Shown here piece after piece: positions 6,416 through 14,383 of a stretch of 16,463 bases of DNA (positions within the stretch are counted from its first letter, which is position 1; every line of letters begins with the position of its first letter). The position numbers and the translations under genes were made by a program. The DNA comes from Tissierellia bacterium (lineage in GTDB: Bacteria > Bacillota_A > Clostridia > Tissierellales > Peptoniphilaceae). Under the pieces are notes generated by a model. That model ran no database searches. It saw nothing but the letters and a program-made list of their open reading frames with translations, and was not told where the DNA came from. The stretch spans positions 1 through 16,463 of the forward strand of contig JAAZCH010000213.1 in the NCBI GenBank assembly GCA_012513395.1, read 5' to 3'.

Positions 6416-9368
6416 TTTCCACCGCCCTATCTATTAGTCCTATGTCGTTTCTTTCATCATCAGTCAGCTCTCGTTCTTTGGTAACCTTAGTGGCCATATC
6501 TTCCAAATCTTCTGTAGAGTAAAACTCTGTAATGACAACTAGATTTTCATCATAGTCATATGCTATCTTGCTATTGTCTTTGTTCATAGTTCCCATAGAG
6601 TTGAAAATATAGTTTTCACTTTTAGGAAGAGTCCGAACTCGGTAACCAGTTTCCAAATCTGTAACGATAGTGGAATTGCCCGCTACATTCGTAATCAAGT
6701 ATTTTCCATCATAACTTACATAATTTTCAATTCTATCTTCTGTGGTGAGGCCTTTTCTCTCGTCATTGGAAGCGTAAAATCCTATTCTTCCATTTTTATA
6801 CTCAAATAACCTTTTGCCCAATTGCCCAAACACTCTGTCTAATTTTCCGTCTGTTCCAAATACCTTATACACATCCCCTTGGATATGATCTAAGGTCTCT
6901 CCTGTCTTGGTGTTTATCAATGAAACTTCTCCATTGTAGTAAACCAAAGCCATGATAGTTCCATCATCGGATAGCACAAAATAACTTCCCAGTTCCTCCT
7001 TATCCTTTATGGTTTTTAAAAATTCTCCCGTTTTTAGATCCGTGGCATAAACTTCTCCTTTAATCCCCAAGGTGTATAGAATTTGGTCCACTTCTGAAAT
7101 AGCCATATACTCCACCACACTGTATTCATCTATTTCACTGTGATTTTTTGTGGAATAAAGCACTTCTCCGTCTCGGTTCATAACTTGGACATTTGTAGTG
7201 GAAACATTCGTTATCCCAATATAATTTCCATCGTTTGAAATCACATACTGATTTACCATCGTAGTAAGTCTTGGGTCAGAAATATTTCCCAATCTAAATT
7301 CTTCATCAGTTTCAAAATTATATATTTTAATATCTCCATCTTCATCTATAATCAGCACTAAATTATTGTCCTGGGAAACTCCCTTTATATTCCCAATAAT
7401 ACTTCTTTGGGAAAGCGTGGACTCACGATTGATTATTCTAATTGTGGAATCCACTGAGCTGGTTATAATATATTTTTCATCTTCAGTCATAAAAATCTCA
7501 TAGACATTATCTTCATGAATTGAGCCAGGACTTTCAAGCATTTCAAAGAGCCCAAACTCTGGTATATTTTTAATATCTTCAAAAATCCCAATACTGTGAT
7601 CTTTAGCAAGTGCTACTACCATCGTGTTTCCATCTTGGGATATTTTCAATTTCTCTATATTAGACGGAGTAGAGAAGTATGCGTAGACGCCTCCTTCTTC
7701 TACATTCCAAGATGTTATGCCATTTGTGGTAGTACCAAAAAGAATTTTCGAGTCTGGACTAAAGTATAATCCATTGACATAATTATCTATCTCAAATTTC
7801 TCACCTGTATGAGTGTTGAAAATTTTTACCGCAAAGTCGTCAGTATATGCATAATATTTCGAATCAGGAGAAAGTGTGGTGTTTCGATAAATACTTTTGT
7901 CTGCCGTCGCCTCTATAACTTCCACATAACTATCCTCATCTAAATCATAAATCATAATCCGTCCCTTGCTATCAGCGACTATAAATTTCTTCTCGCCAGT
8001 TAAAGAGCTGACATTGGTGATGGTTTCTTCGTAATTATCTAATTTAAATGATCCTGCTAATTCGTAATTACTTTTGTCTAAAATTATTACATCTCTCATA
8101 CCTGCAATTAACATCAGATAATTTCCCTCTTTGGTAAAACCCATTTCTTGGATAGGTGTTCCAGCATTGGAAAAAATCTCTTCAGATTCCAAAGTGTCCA
8201 AATTGTATTTTAAAATTTCACCACCTCTAGTGGCTATATAAATGTGTTCGTCTTCTTTGTCTATAGTTATAGCATTTATAGGAGAGTTTAGTTCTAGTTT
8301 TTTTACTAATCTTCCGTTGGAAATGTCCCAAATATTTCCAGTACTTAATTCCCCTCCTGTTACCAAGTATCCCCTCTTATTGGATACAGAAAATCTAGGA
8401 GTTGTACTATCTGCATCTATTACTTGCATAGTGCTATATTTTGGACTCAACAGGGCGTCATTTAATATTCTAGTGTAATTAGCCTCCAGTTGATTGTAAT
8501 TTTCCATATTGGAGGTGATTCCCTTCATAGCTTCTTTGGAAACTAAAAGTGAGAAGGCTCGATCACCCTTTGCAATAGCTGCATCAGCTGATTTTAATAC
8601 CATCATAGAAGTCTGTTGAGTGGCAGTTTGTTTCGCCCTTTCTGCTTGAAAATACAAATTGGTCATGGAAATTCCAAAAGCCAAAAGTATTACCGCCGCT
8701 GCTATCGTGCTGGCGATAATTGTTCTAAGTCTTCTTTCTTTGTGTCTTTGTTTTAAATCTCCAAAATTTACGCCCAAGATGGTAGCCATAATTCTATAAA
8801 TCTCAGATTGCTTTAAAGTTTTTACAGATTCACTTTTTAACGCTTCAAACTTAGCCTTGTCGCTATTTTCCAAAGCTTCGTATCCAATAAAATTGAGTTT
8901 TTTTACTTCTTCAGGACGTAAATCTGCCGCAAGTAATTCCAAATCTCTTGTCTGACTTTCTCCCTTGTCGTCGATGAATATGGATTTTAAATTTCTTAAC
9001 TCTTCATTAAAGGATTCGTGGGGCTCACCCTCAATTAGAATTGGAATTATTTTAGAATCATCGTGATATTTTTTAAATTCTCTAACTTCCCTAGTGCACC
9101 AAGGAGAATCTGGAGTTCGTTTAGAGCACACAATTATTAAATATTCAGATTCCCTAAGAGCTTCGTCTAGACTTTCTGACAAGTCCTTAGTCGTCAACTC
9201 TTCTCGGTCTCTGAATACTCGCATCTCTTTGTATCTTCCCTCAGGATCCAATTCTTTTGGAACTTTAAAATTTTCTATAGCTTTATGGATTTGTGATGCT
9301 ATCTCAAAGTCAGGCTGAATATGCCTGTAACTTATAAATGCTACATATTTATATTTTTTCTCTGTCAT
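6405..9368 (-). CDS. TIR domain - transmembrane - WD40-like beta-propeller protein
   Basis: The protein has 987 aa using the ATG at 9368, which is preceded by GGTGAG. An in-frame extension to 9431 would add 21 residues unlike the family. The TIR domain (about 7-150) shows YVAFISYRH (8-16), VFRDREEL (51-58), DLSESLDEAL (62-71), a YLIIVCS strand (76-82), SPW (88-90) and IIPILI (107-112). E65 is my candidate for the catalytic glutamate of NAD-cleaving TIRs. One hydrophobic span lies at about 215-237. A helical linker (about 250-310, with GDRAFSLLVSKEAM) leads to about 650 residues of repeated beta-blades, such as GEILKYNLDTLE, GRIMIYDLDED and GEVSLINTKTGE, consistent with one or two propellers. 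The propeller is probably outside the cell if the TIR is cytoplasmic (inference). It would be the sensor and the TIR the effector or messenger-making domain. It is followed, with an 11-base overlap, by the RyR-like gene. Whether this is defence or another signalling role is unknown. Confidence 0.88.
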   Translation of the reverse strand: MTEKKYKYVAFISYRHIQPDFEIASQIHKAIENFKVPKELDPEGRYKEMRVFRDREELTTKDLSESLDEALRESEYLIIVCSKRTPDSPWCTREVREFKKYHDDSKIIPILIEGEPHESFNEELRNLKSIFIDDKGESQTRDLELLAADLRPEEVKKLNFIGYEALENSDKAKFEALKSESVKTLKQSEIYRIMATILGVNFGDLKQRHKERRLRTIIASTIAAAVILLAFGISMTNLYFQAERAKQTATQQTSMMVLKSADAAIAKGDRAFSLLVSKEAMKGITSNMENYNQLEANYTRILNDALLSPKYSTMQVIDADSTTPRFSVSNKRGYLVTGGELSTGNIWDISNGRLVKKLELNSPINAITIDKEDEHIYIATRGGEILKYNLDTLESEEIFSNAGTPIQEMGFTKEGNYLMLIAGMRDVIILDKSNYELAGSFKLDNYEETITNVSSLTGEKKFIVADSKGRIMIYDLDEDSYVEVIEATADKSIYRNTTLSPDSKYYAYTDDFAVKIFNTHTGEKFEIDNYVNGLYFSPDSKILFGTTTNGITSWNVEEGGVYAYFSTPSNIEKLKISQDGNTMVVALAKDHSIGIFEDIKNIPEFGLFEMLESPGSIHEDNVYEIFMTEDEKYIITSSVDSTIRIINRESTLSQRSIIGNIKGVSQDNNLVLIIDEDGDIKIYNFETDEEFRLGNISDPRLTTMVNQYVISNDGNYIGITNVSTTNVQVMNRDGEVLYSTKNHSEIDEYSVVEYMAISEVDQILYTLGIKGEVYATDLKTGEFLKTIKDKEELGSYFVLSDDGTIMALVYYNGEVSLINTKTGETLDHIQGDVYKVFGTDGKLDRVFGQLGKRLFEYKNGRIGFYASNDERKGLTTEDRIENYVSYDGKYLITNVAGNSTIVTDLETGYRVRTLPKSENYIFNSMGTMNKDNSKIAYDYDENLVVITEFYSTEDLEDMATKVTKERELTDDERNDIGLIDRAVENEE

Positions 9369-9375
9369 TTTCTCA

Positions 9376-9441
9376 CCAATAAAATAAAATAATAGCCTCG
9401 TGTGAGCAATATTAAAATCTATTGCCCACACATGCTATTAT
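9376..9441 (-). terminator. Hairpin terminator after thrS
   Basis: On the minus strand a long imperfect stem pairs 9434-9441 with 9389-9396 (GCTATTAT complement), CACA 9427-9430 with TGTG 9401-9404, and ATTGC 9421-9425 with GCAAT 9406-9410, around a roughly 10-base loop. It is followed by ATTTTATTTTATT. It lies between the thrS stop and the TIR gene start, so thrS transcription would mostly end here. A weak or hidden promoter must then serve the TIR gene, unless read-through does. Confidence 0.7.
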
Positions 9442-9449
9442 ATATTATA

Positions 9450-11354
9450 CTACTTTATAGTTTTTTCTTTTACTTCTTTTTTAAATTCAGCGATTACATC
9501 TTCCACAGATTTTGCACCCTGGTCTTCGCCGTCTCTTACTCTTACAGAAACAGTTTTGTCGTTCATTTCTTTTTCGCCGACAACCAAGACATAAGGAACT
9601 TTTTCCATTTGGCCATCTCGGATTTTCTTTCCAAGTTTTTCATCTCTGTTGTCCACTTCCACTCTGAAGCCTTCAGCGATAAATTTATCTGCTACTTCTT
9701 TAGCATAGTCTCCAAATTTTTCAGAAACTGGAACTACTTTCACTTGAACTGGAGCTAACCAAATTGGGAATTTCCCTGCGAAATGTTCTACCAAGATTCC
9801 TAAAAATCTTTCTAATGATCCAAGTAACGCTCTATGAAGCATAATCGGAGTTTCCTTTTCGCCTTTTTCGTTGATGTAGCTCAACTCAAAATTCTTAGGA
9901 AGTTGGAAGTCCAGTTGGATAGTTCCACATTGCCAAGTTCTGCCGATGGCATCTTCTAGTTGGAAGTCGATTTTCGGTCCGTAGAACGCTCCGTCTCCTG
10001 CATTTATTTTATATGGAAGTCCCTTTTCGATTAATGCTGCTTCTAGGGACTCTTCCGCCAAGTTCCAAGATTCTATATCTCCCATAAAATCTTCTGGACG
10101 AGTAGATAGTTCGATGGAGTATTTGAATCCAAAAGTGGAATACAAATAATCCGCCAAGTCTATCATCTTAAATACTTCATCTGTAATTTGTGAAGGTAGA
10201 CAATAGATGTGAGCATCATCTTGAGTGAAAGCCCTTACTCTAAATAATCCGTGTAAAGCACCAGATAATTCGTGTCTGTGTACCAATCCGTATTCGGAAA
10301 GTCTAATTGGCAAATCTCTATATGAATGTTGTTTCGATCCATAAACCAAAATGGATCCAGGACAGTTCATAGGTTTTACAGCATATGCGCCTTCGTCGAT
10401 GTTAGTGAAGTACATATTTTCTTTGTAATGATCCCAGTGACCAGATTGGTGCCAAAGAGCCTCGTTTAAGATAATAGGTGTTAGAATTTCTCCATAGCCA
10501 TTTTCTTCTAAAACTCCTCTCCACCACTGCATAACAGTGTTTCGAAGTACCATTCCCTTTGGATGGAAGAATGGAAAGCCTGGACCTTCTTCGTGAAAGC
10601 TAAATAAATCCAATTCTCTTCCAAGTTTTCTGTGGTCTCTTTTTTCTGCTTCTTCTCGCATTTGAATAAATTCTTCCAAATCTTTTTGTTTTTCAAAGGA
10701 AATTCCGTAAATTCTTTGAAGCATTTTATTTTTTTCATCTCCACGCCAGTAAGCACCAGCGATGGAAAGTAATTTTAAAGCTTTTATCTTTTTAGTATTT
10801 TCTAAATGAGGTCCTCTGCAAAGGTCTACGAAATCCCCAGTCTTATAAAGACTAATCTCTTCACCTTCAGGAAGTTCATTTATCAATTCTATTTTATATG
10901 GTTCGTCTTTGAAAGTTTCCAAAGCTTCTTCTTTGGAAACTACACTTCTTTTTACTTCCAAATTTTCTTTCGCAAGTCTCAAAGCCTCTGCTTCGATTTT
11001 TTCCAAATCTTCCGGAACAAATCTGTGTTCCACGTCGATGTCGTAGTAAAATCCGTCGCCAATTGCAGGTCCTATTGCAAATTTTGCATCTGGATAAAGA
11101 TTCTTAACTGCATGAGCTAGTATGTGAGATGAAGTGTGCCAAAATATTTCTTTTCCTTCTTCATCGGCAAACTTCACAACTTTGAAATTTCCATTTTTAT
11201 TGATGATATCTTCCATTCCCAAGACTTCACCATCTAATACAGCACCCATGGAATCTCTGTATAATCCTTCAGAGATACCCTTCACAACATCTTTTACCAG
11301 TACTTCTTCTTCGTAATTCAATTCTTTTCCATCTGGCAATGTCAATATTATCAT
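9450..11354 (-). CDS. thrS: Threonyl-tRNA synthetase
   Basis: The protein has 634 aa, full length. It charges tRNA-Thr with threonine and edits mischarged seryl-tRNA. An N-terminal TGS domain (1-62) is followed by the editing domain with HTSSH (73-77) and C179/H183 in LCRGPH. The class II catalytic core has the zinc ligands C331 (NCPGS), H382 and H507, and motif 2 around VHRHELSGALHGLFR (358-372). The anticodon-binding domain occupies about 535-634 (VKVVPVSEKF to the end). The ATG at 11354 has a strong GGGAGGA site. Expression is controlled by the T-box leader immediately upstream, so it should rise when tRNA-Thr is uncharged. A hairpin terminator follows. No anomalies are seen. Confidence 0.97.
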   Translation of the reverse strand: MIILTLPDGKELNYEEEVLVKDVVKGISEGLYRDSMGAVLDGEVLGMEDIINKNGNFKVVKFADEEGKEIFWHTSSHILAHAVKNLYPDAKFAIGPAIGDGFYYDIDVEHRFVPEDLEKIEAEALRLAKENLEVKRSVVSKEEALETFKDEPYKIELINELPEGEEISLYKTGDFVDLCRGPHLENTKKIKALKLLSIAGAYWRGDEKNKMLQRIYGISFEKQKDLEEFIQMREEAEKRDHRKLGRELDLFSFHEEGPGFPFFHPKGMVLRNTVMQWWRGVLEENGYGEILTPIILNEALWHQSGHWDHYKENMYFTNIDEGAYAVKPMNCPGSILVYGSKQHSYRDLPIRLSEYGLVHRHELSGALHGLFRVRAFTQDDAHIYCLPSQITDEVFKMIDLADYLYSTFGFKYSIELSTRPEDFMGDIESWNLAEESLEAALIEKGLPYKINAGDGAFYGPKIDFQLEDAIGRTWQCGTIQLDFQLPKNFELSYINEKGEKETPIMLHRALLGSLERFLGILVEHFAGKFPIWLAPVQVKVVPVSEKFGDYAKEVADKFIAEGFRVEVDNRDEKLGKKIRDGQMEKVPYVLVVGEKEMNDKTVSVRVRDGEDQGAKSVEDVIAEFKKEVKEKTIK

Positions 11355-11373
11355 AAATATCCTCCCTTAAAAT

Positions 11374-11408
11374 AAAAAGGTGCCCTCATCCAAAAGGACG
11401 ATAGCACC
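11374..11408 (-). terminator. T-box regulated terminator
   Basis: The GGTGC/GCACC stem with an inner TCC-TTTT-GGA part is followed by TTTTT on the minus strand. It competes with the T-box antiterminator and lies about 20 bases before the thrS start codon. Confidence 0.88.
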
Positions 11409-11577
11409 GTGGTTCCACCTTAATTTAAACTCAAATAACTATATCTACGCGTCACCGTCTGCCCATTATGGCAATGCTCCGGGGTAGTTTTCGAAAAATT
11501 TCCTCTGAGATTTTCACCAACCATCTCTTCTCTAAACAGGATAAACTTTCTACTCGTCCCATCATCGCAACAATACC
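11379..11577 (-). ncRNA. Threonine T-box riboswitch in the thrS leader
   Basis: The minus-strand leader contains the T-box core AAGGTGGAACCACGG (about 11407-11421), which pairs with the uncharged tRNA acceptor end. It overlaps a terminator stem, GGTGC (11408-11404) against GCACC (11383-11379), with an inner TCC/GGA stem, followed by TTTTTATTTT. The 5' part (GCGATGATGGGACGAGTAGA) looks like a Stem I with a GATGA/AGTA motif. The candidate specifier is ACT at 11488-11486, or the adjacent ACC at 11485-11483. Both are threonine codons, matching thrS directly downstream. Low charged tRNA-Thr would stabilise the antiterminator and switch thrS on. An open frame of 63 codons here is a by-product. Confidence 0.93.
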
Positions 11578-11582
11578 CTTTT

Positions 11583-11611
11583 ATATTAACAAATTTTACT
11601 TTTTTATGCAA
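11583..11611 (-). promoter_or_regulatory. Promoter of the thrS T-box transcript
   Basis: On the minus strand TTGCAT (11611-11606), a 17-base spacer and TAATAT (11588-11583) give transcription starting near 11576, just before Stem I of the T-box. The -35 lies inside the last codons of hisS. Confidence 0.75.
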
Positions 11612-12906
11612 GTAATTATTTCATCAGCATCCAGTTCTTCTTGTTCTCCTGATTTCATATTTTTTAGCATATATTTTTCCTTATTAACTTCATCTTCTCC
11701 GATTAAAATCGTATAAGGAATGGATAATGCGTCAGCGTATTTCATCTTCTTTCCAAGTTTTCCTTCTTCTGTGTAGACGAATACATCAACTCCGCCTTTG
11801 CGAAGTTTTGTAGCCAAAGCTAATGCATTGTTTATATAACCGTCAAATGGAATGATCAAAACTTCTGTAAGAGAATTGTCTTCGTCTTTAATAATTCCAG
11901 CTTCTTTAAGTTGGAAAAAAAGTCTAGTTAAGCCAATTGAAATTCCTACTCCTGGCAGTTTTTGTTTTGTATAGTAACTAGCAAGATTGTCATATCTTCC
12001 GCCAGAGCAGACACTTCCTATTTGTGGAAAGTCATTTAAAACCGTTTCGTAAACAGTTCCCGTATAATAATCAAGTCCTCTAGCAATTGTCAAATCAAAG
12101 GAAGTATTTTTTTCTGGAACTTCAAATAATTTTAGGTAATCAAAAACTTGCTCTATTTCTTCTAGACCTTGTTGGAACATTTCATTTTCTATGTTCAAAT
12201 CCTTTAGCTGCTGGATTTTTTCATCATTTGTGCCGTCTATCTTTATGAATTTTATTATAGAATTAGCAGCTTCTTCTGTAATTCCTTGCTCCATAATTTC
12301 AGCAATTACATTTTCTTCCCCGATTTTTTCAATCTTATCCACTGTTCTTAGTACATTTTGTGTATCCTCAATGCCAAGACTTGCATAAAATCCTTTTAAA
12401 ACTCTTCTATTGTTAATGCGAATTGTAAACTCGCCGATATTCAATTTGCTAAATAAATTATAAATAACTGCTGGTATCTCTGCGTCATTAAAAATATCCA
12501 AAGAATTTTCGCCGATGGTGTCGATGTCGCATTGATAAAACTCTCTATATCTTCCTCTTTGGTTTCTCTCTCCTCGGTACACCTTGTCTATATGATATCT
12601 TCTAAAAGGAAAGTTTAAATCTGAATAATGTTGAGCCACGTATCTAGCCAGTGGAACTGTTAAGTCAAATCTCATGGAGATGTCTGAGCTGCCCTTTTCA
12701 AATCTGTAAACTTGCTTCTCTGTCTCTCCTTGTCCCTTCGCCAATAATACTTCACTCTTTTCCAAAACTGGAGTGTCCAGTGGCAAAAATCCAAATTCTT
12801 CGTAGGTTTGTCTTATCACATCCTTAATTCGATTGAATTGAATCTGATCTTTTGGCAATAATTCCATAAACCCTGGTAAAATCGATGGTTTTACTATTTG
12901 TGTCAT
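11596..12906 (-). CDS. hisS: Histidyl-tRNA synthetase
   Basis: The protein has 436 aa, normal length for a class IIa HisRS. It attaches histidine to tRNA-His. Motif 1 lies in LPLDTPVLEKSEVL (41-54). Motif 2 is YRGERNQRGRYREFYQCDID (110-129). The histidine-specific loop ARGLDYYTG is at 275-283, CSGGRYDNL at 300-308 and motif 3 GVGISIGLTRLF at 319-330. A C-terminal anticodon-binding domain occupies about 345-436. The ATG has a perfect AGGAGG site. It starts 11 bases after the DUF6873 stop codon, so it appears to be the last gene of the operon that begins with ktrB. No T-box of its own is present. The N-terminal IVKPSILPGFMELLP is the usual family start, so this is HisRS rather than the HisZ paralogue, which lacks these complete motifs. 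Confidence 0.96.
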   Translation of the reverse strand: MTQIVKPSILPGFMELLPKDQIQFNRIKDVIRQTYEEFGFLPLDTPVLEKSEVLLAKGQGETEKQVYRFEKGSSDISMRFDLTVPLARYVAQHYSDLNFPFRRYHIDKVYRGERNQRGRYREFYQCDIDTIGENSLDIFNDAEIPAVIYNLFSKLNIGEFTIRINNRRVLKGFYASLGIEDTQNVLRTVDKIEKIGEENVIAEIMEQGITEEAANSIIKFIKIDGTNDEKIQQLKDLNIENEMFQQGLEEIEQVFDYLKLFEVPEKNTSFDLTIARGLDYYTGTVYETVLNDFPQIGSVCSGGRYDNLASYYTKQKLPGVGISIGLTRLFFQLKEAGIIKDEDNSLTEVLIIPFDGYINNALALATKLRKGGVDVFVYTEEGKLGKKMKYADALSIPYTILIGEDEVNKEKYMLKNMKSGEQEELDADEIITCIKK

Positions 12907-12917
12907 TTAATTTCCTC

Positions 12918-13604
12918 CTAAATTTCTAAAAATATCAAAGACCCAAAGTCTTTTAATTTAAAATCTCCCAAAATTTCGTATTGTGTATCTTCTTCTTTTA
13001 AAAATGTTTCTATCTTATGAAAATCTTTGTGATTTTGAATATTTCCGATAAAGTAAACTGCATCTGAATATCCACTAGCTCCGCCGATAAATCCATAGTC
13101 ATATCCATCTAAGTCGATATCACCTGTCTCAATCAAAAGCTTTCGTCTATCCCCTAGGGCTTTGTAAATTCCGTTGTCAGATGTAATTACTCCTGACTTC
13201 GTAAACAAAACATTGCACTTTCCATAGCCTTGGTTCACGTGGACCTTTTCAAAATCTATTTCATTTAAAATATTTTCTTCGGTGATTTCAAAATTGTGAA
13301 TGGCTATCTCACCATTGGACGCCAAATTGTATAAACAATCTTTAGGATAAATATCCTCCACAATTTTTTCACCTGATTTTATTATTATACCATACTTTGA
13401 CAATAAATTATTGTAGTATGAATAAACAGATGGCTCAACTACAAGTAAATTTTCCTTTATCTTGCAAACTTGTATGTCGGGATGAGTGCCCAGTGGTGAA
13501 TGGAAATTCTCAAGCTCTTTCGTTTCTATTAATAAAAACCCAAAATCTTCAAGTTGTTCTTTGGAGATTTTGGGTAAATTTTTATCGCATATACAAATTT
13601 TCAA
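12918..13604 (-). CDS. DUF6873 family protein (predicted GME fold)
   Basis: This 228-aa cytoplasmic protein resembles the DUF6873 family, described as having a guanidino-modifying-enzyme (arginine deiminase-like) fold. Features consistent with this are HPDIQV (41-46), YPKDCLYNLA (86-95), a conserved C130 followed by VLFTKSGVITSDNGI (132-146), GDIDLDGYDYGFIGGASG (161-178), FIGNIQNH (185-192) and a final LKDFGSLIFLE. In the GME superfamily, His, acidic and Cys residues form the active site. H41, D43 and C130 are candidates, but this is by analogy. The substrate is unknown to me. The start is TTG at 13604, supported by GAGG eight bases upstream and by a 4-base TTGA overlap with the methyltransferase gene before it. 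It lies between an RNA methyltransferase and hisS in one operon. Confidence 0.82.
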   Translation of the reverse strand: MKICICDKNLPKISKEQLEDFGFLLIETKELENFHSPLGTHPDIQVCKIKENLLVVEPSVYSYYNNLLSKYGIIIKSGEKIVEDIYPKDCLYNLASNGEIAIHNFEITEENILNEIDFEKVHVNQGYGKCNVLFTKSGVITSDNGIYKALGDRRKLLIETGDIDLDGYDYGFIGGASGYSDAVYFIGNIQNHKDFHKIETFLKEEDTQYEILGDFKLKDFGSLIFLEI

Positions 13605-14383
13605 CTTCTTTGCCTCATGGATTCGTACATTAATATAGATGCCGAGACATTGGCGTTCAAAGATTCCGCTCCGCCCACCATAGGAATGTATAAGGATTGG
13701 CTAGCAAACTTTTTCATTCCATCTGAAACTCCTTGGGATTCGTTTCCGATAATTATTACGACATTATCTTTTAAATCTGAATCTTTTGCAGTGAAACTTT
13801 TTTCTTCTAATGAAGTAGCTAAAATTCTAAACATTCTAGATTTTAAAATTTCCATCTCGTCCATATTTTTCATAACATAAATATTTATGCGAAAAATAGA
13901 AGACATGGTGGAGCGAACCACCTTTTCATTTAAAACGTCCACAGAGTTAGGACCCACAATAAGTCCGTCAAAGCCAAAGGCGTCTACGCCGCGAATAATT
14001 CCACCCATATTTCCTGGATCTGAAAGTCCATCTAGGAGAATATATCTTCCAAAGGGCAAAATATCTTCCACATCTTTTAAATCTGCAAATACAGAAGCAA
14101 ATATTCCTTGAGAGTTTACAGTGTCAGTGATTTGATAGAAAATTTTATCTTCTATTATATTTAACTTTTGTTTTTGCAAATCAGGATAATCTTTCATTCC
14201 ATCTTCAAAAAAACTTTTGGATAAAAATATTTCACGAATTCTTATCCCTTCAGTAATGGCTTCCATCACTGGTTTGATTCCTTCTAGTATATATGTGGAT
14301 TCCCTAGTTCTGGCCTTTTTTTGTTTTAAACTTTTAATAAATTTTATTTTCTTATTTTCTTCTGAATTTATAAAATTATGCAT
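13601..14383 (-). CDS. TrmH/SpoU-family RNA 2'-O-methyltransferase
   Basis: This 260-aa SPOUT-class enzyme uses S-adenosylmethionine to methylate a ribose 2'-OH in rRNA or tRNA. An N-terminal substrate-binding domain (about 10-95, with YILEGIKPVMEAI at 31-43) precedes the knotted catalytic domain. Motif 1 is NMGGIIRG (125-132, R131), motif 2 is IGNESQGVSD (212-221, E215) and motif 3 is IPMVGGAESLNANVSAS (233-249, N243). The domain order suggests an RlmB/TsnR-like 23S rRNA methyltransferase, but the exact target base cannot be told from sequence, so no symbol is given. The ATG at 14383 lies within the last codons of the ktrA-like gene (8-base overlap) with a GGAG site. The next gene overlaps by 4 bases. 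Confidence 0.92.
   Translation of the reverse strand: MHNFINSEENKKIKFIKSLKQKKARTRESTYILEGIKPVMEAITEGIRIREIFLSKSFFEDGMKDYPDLQKQKLNIIEDKIFYQITDTVNSQGIFASVFADLKDVEDILPFGRYILLDGLSDPGNMGGIIRGVDAFGFDGLIVGPNSVDVLNEKVVRSTMSSIFRINIYVMKNMDEMEILKSRMFRILATSLEEKSFTAKDSDLKDNVVIIIGNESQGVSDGMKKFASQSLYIPMVGGAESLNANVSASILMYESMRQRS

Noticed and set aside
3511..9368. dinB as a third member of the TIR/RyR module
   Set aside because: dinB has its own promoter and ribosome binding site and is a common housekeeping or SOS gene. Adjacency alone does not support membership.
9369..9431. Longer start for the TIR protein adding 21 residues
   Set aside because: The extension overlaps the thrS terminator and lacks a ribosome binding site. 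The ATG at 9368 has GGTGAG upstream and puts the TIR strand in the usual place near the N-terminus.
9444..9449. TATAAT as the -10 of a TIR gene promoter
   Set aside because: The hexamer 17 bases upstream is TAAAAG, a poor -35, and transcription would begin inside the terminator hairpin. AT-rich DNA gives such matches by chance.
10508..10756. Second minus-strand frame inside thrS
   Set aside because: It is a shifted frame within the highly conserved thrS catalytic core, with no ribosome binding site or recognisable protein.
11420..11611. Minus-strand 63-codon open frame upstream of thrS
   Set aside because: It coincides with the T-box leader, whose RNA motifs explain the sequence. The peptide resembles nothing known to me.
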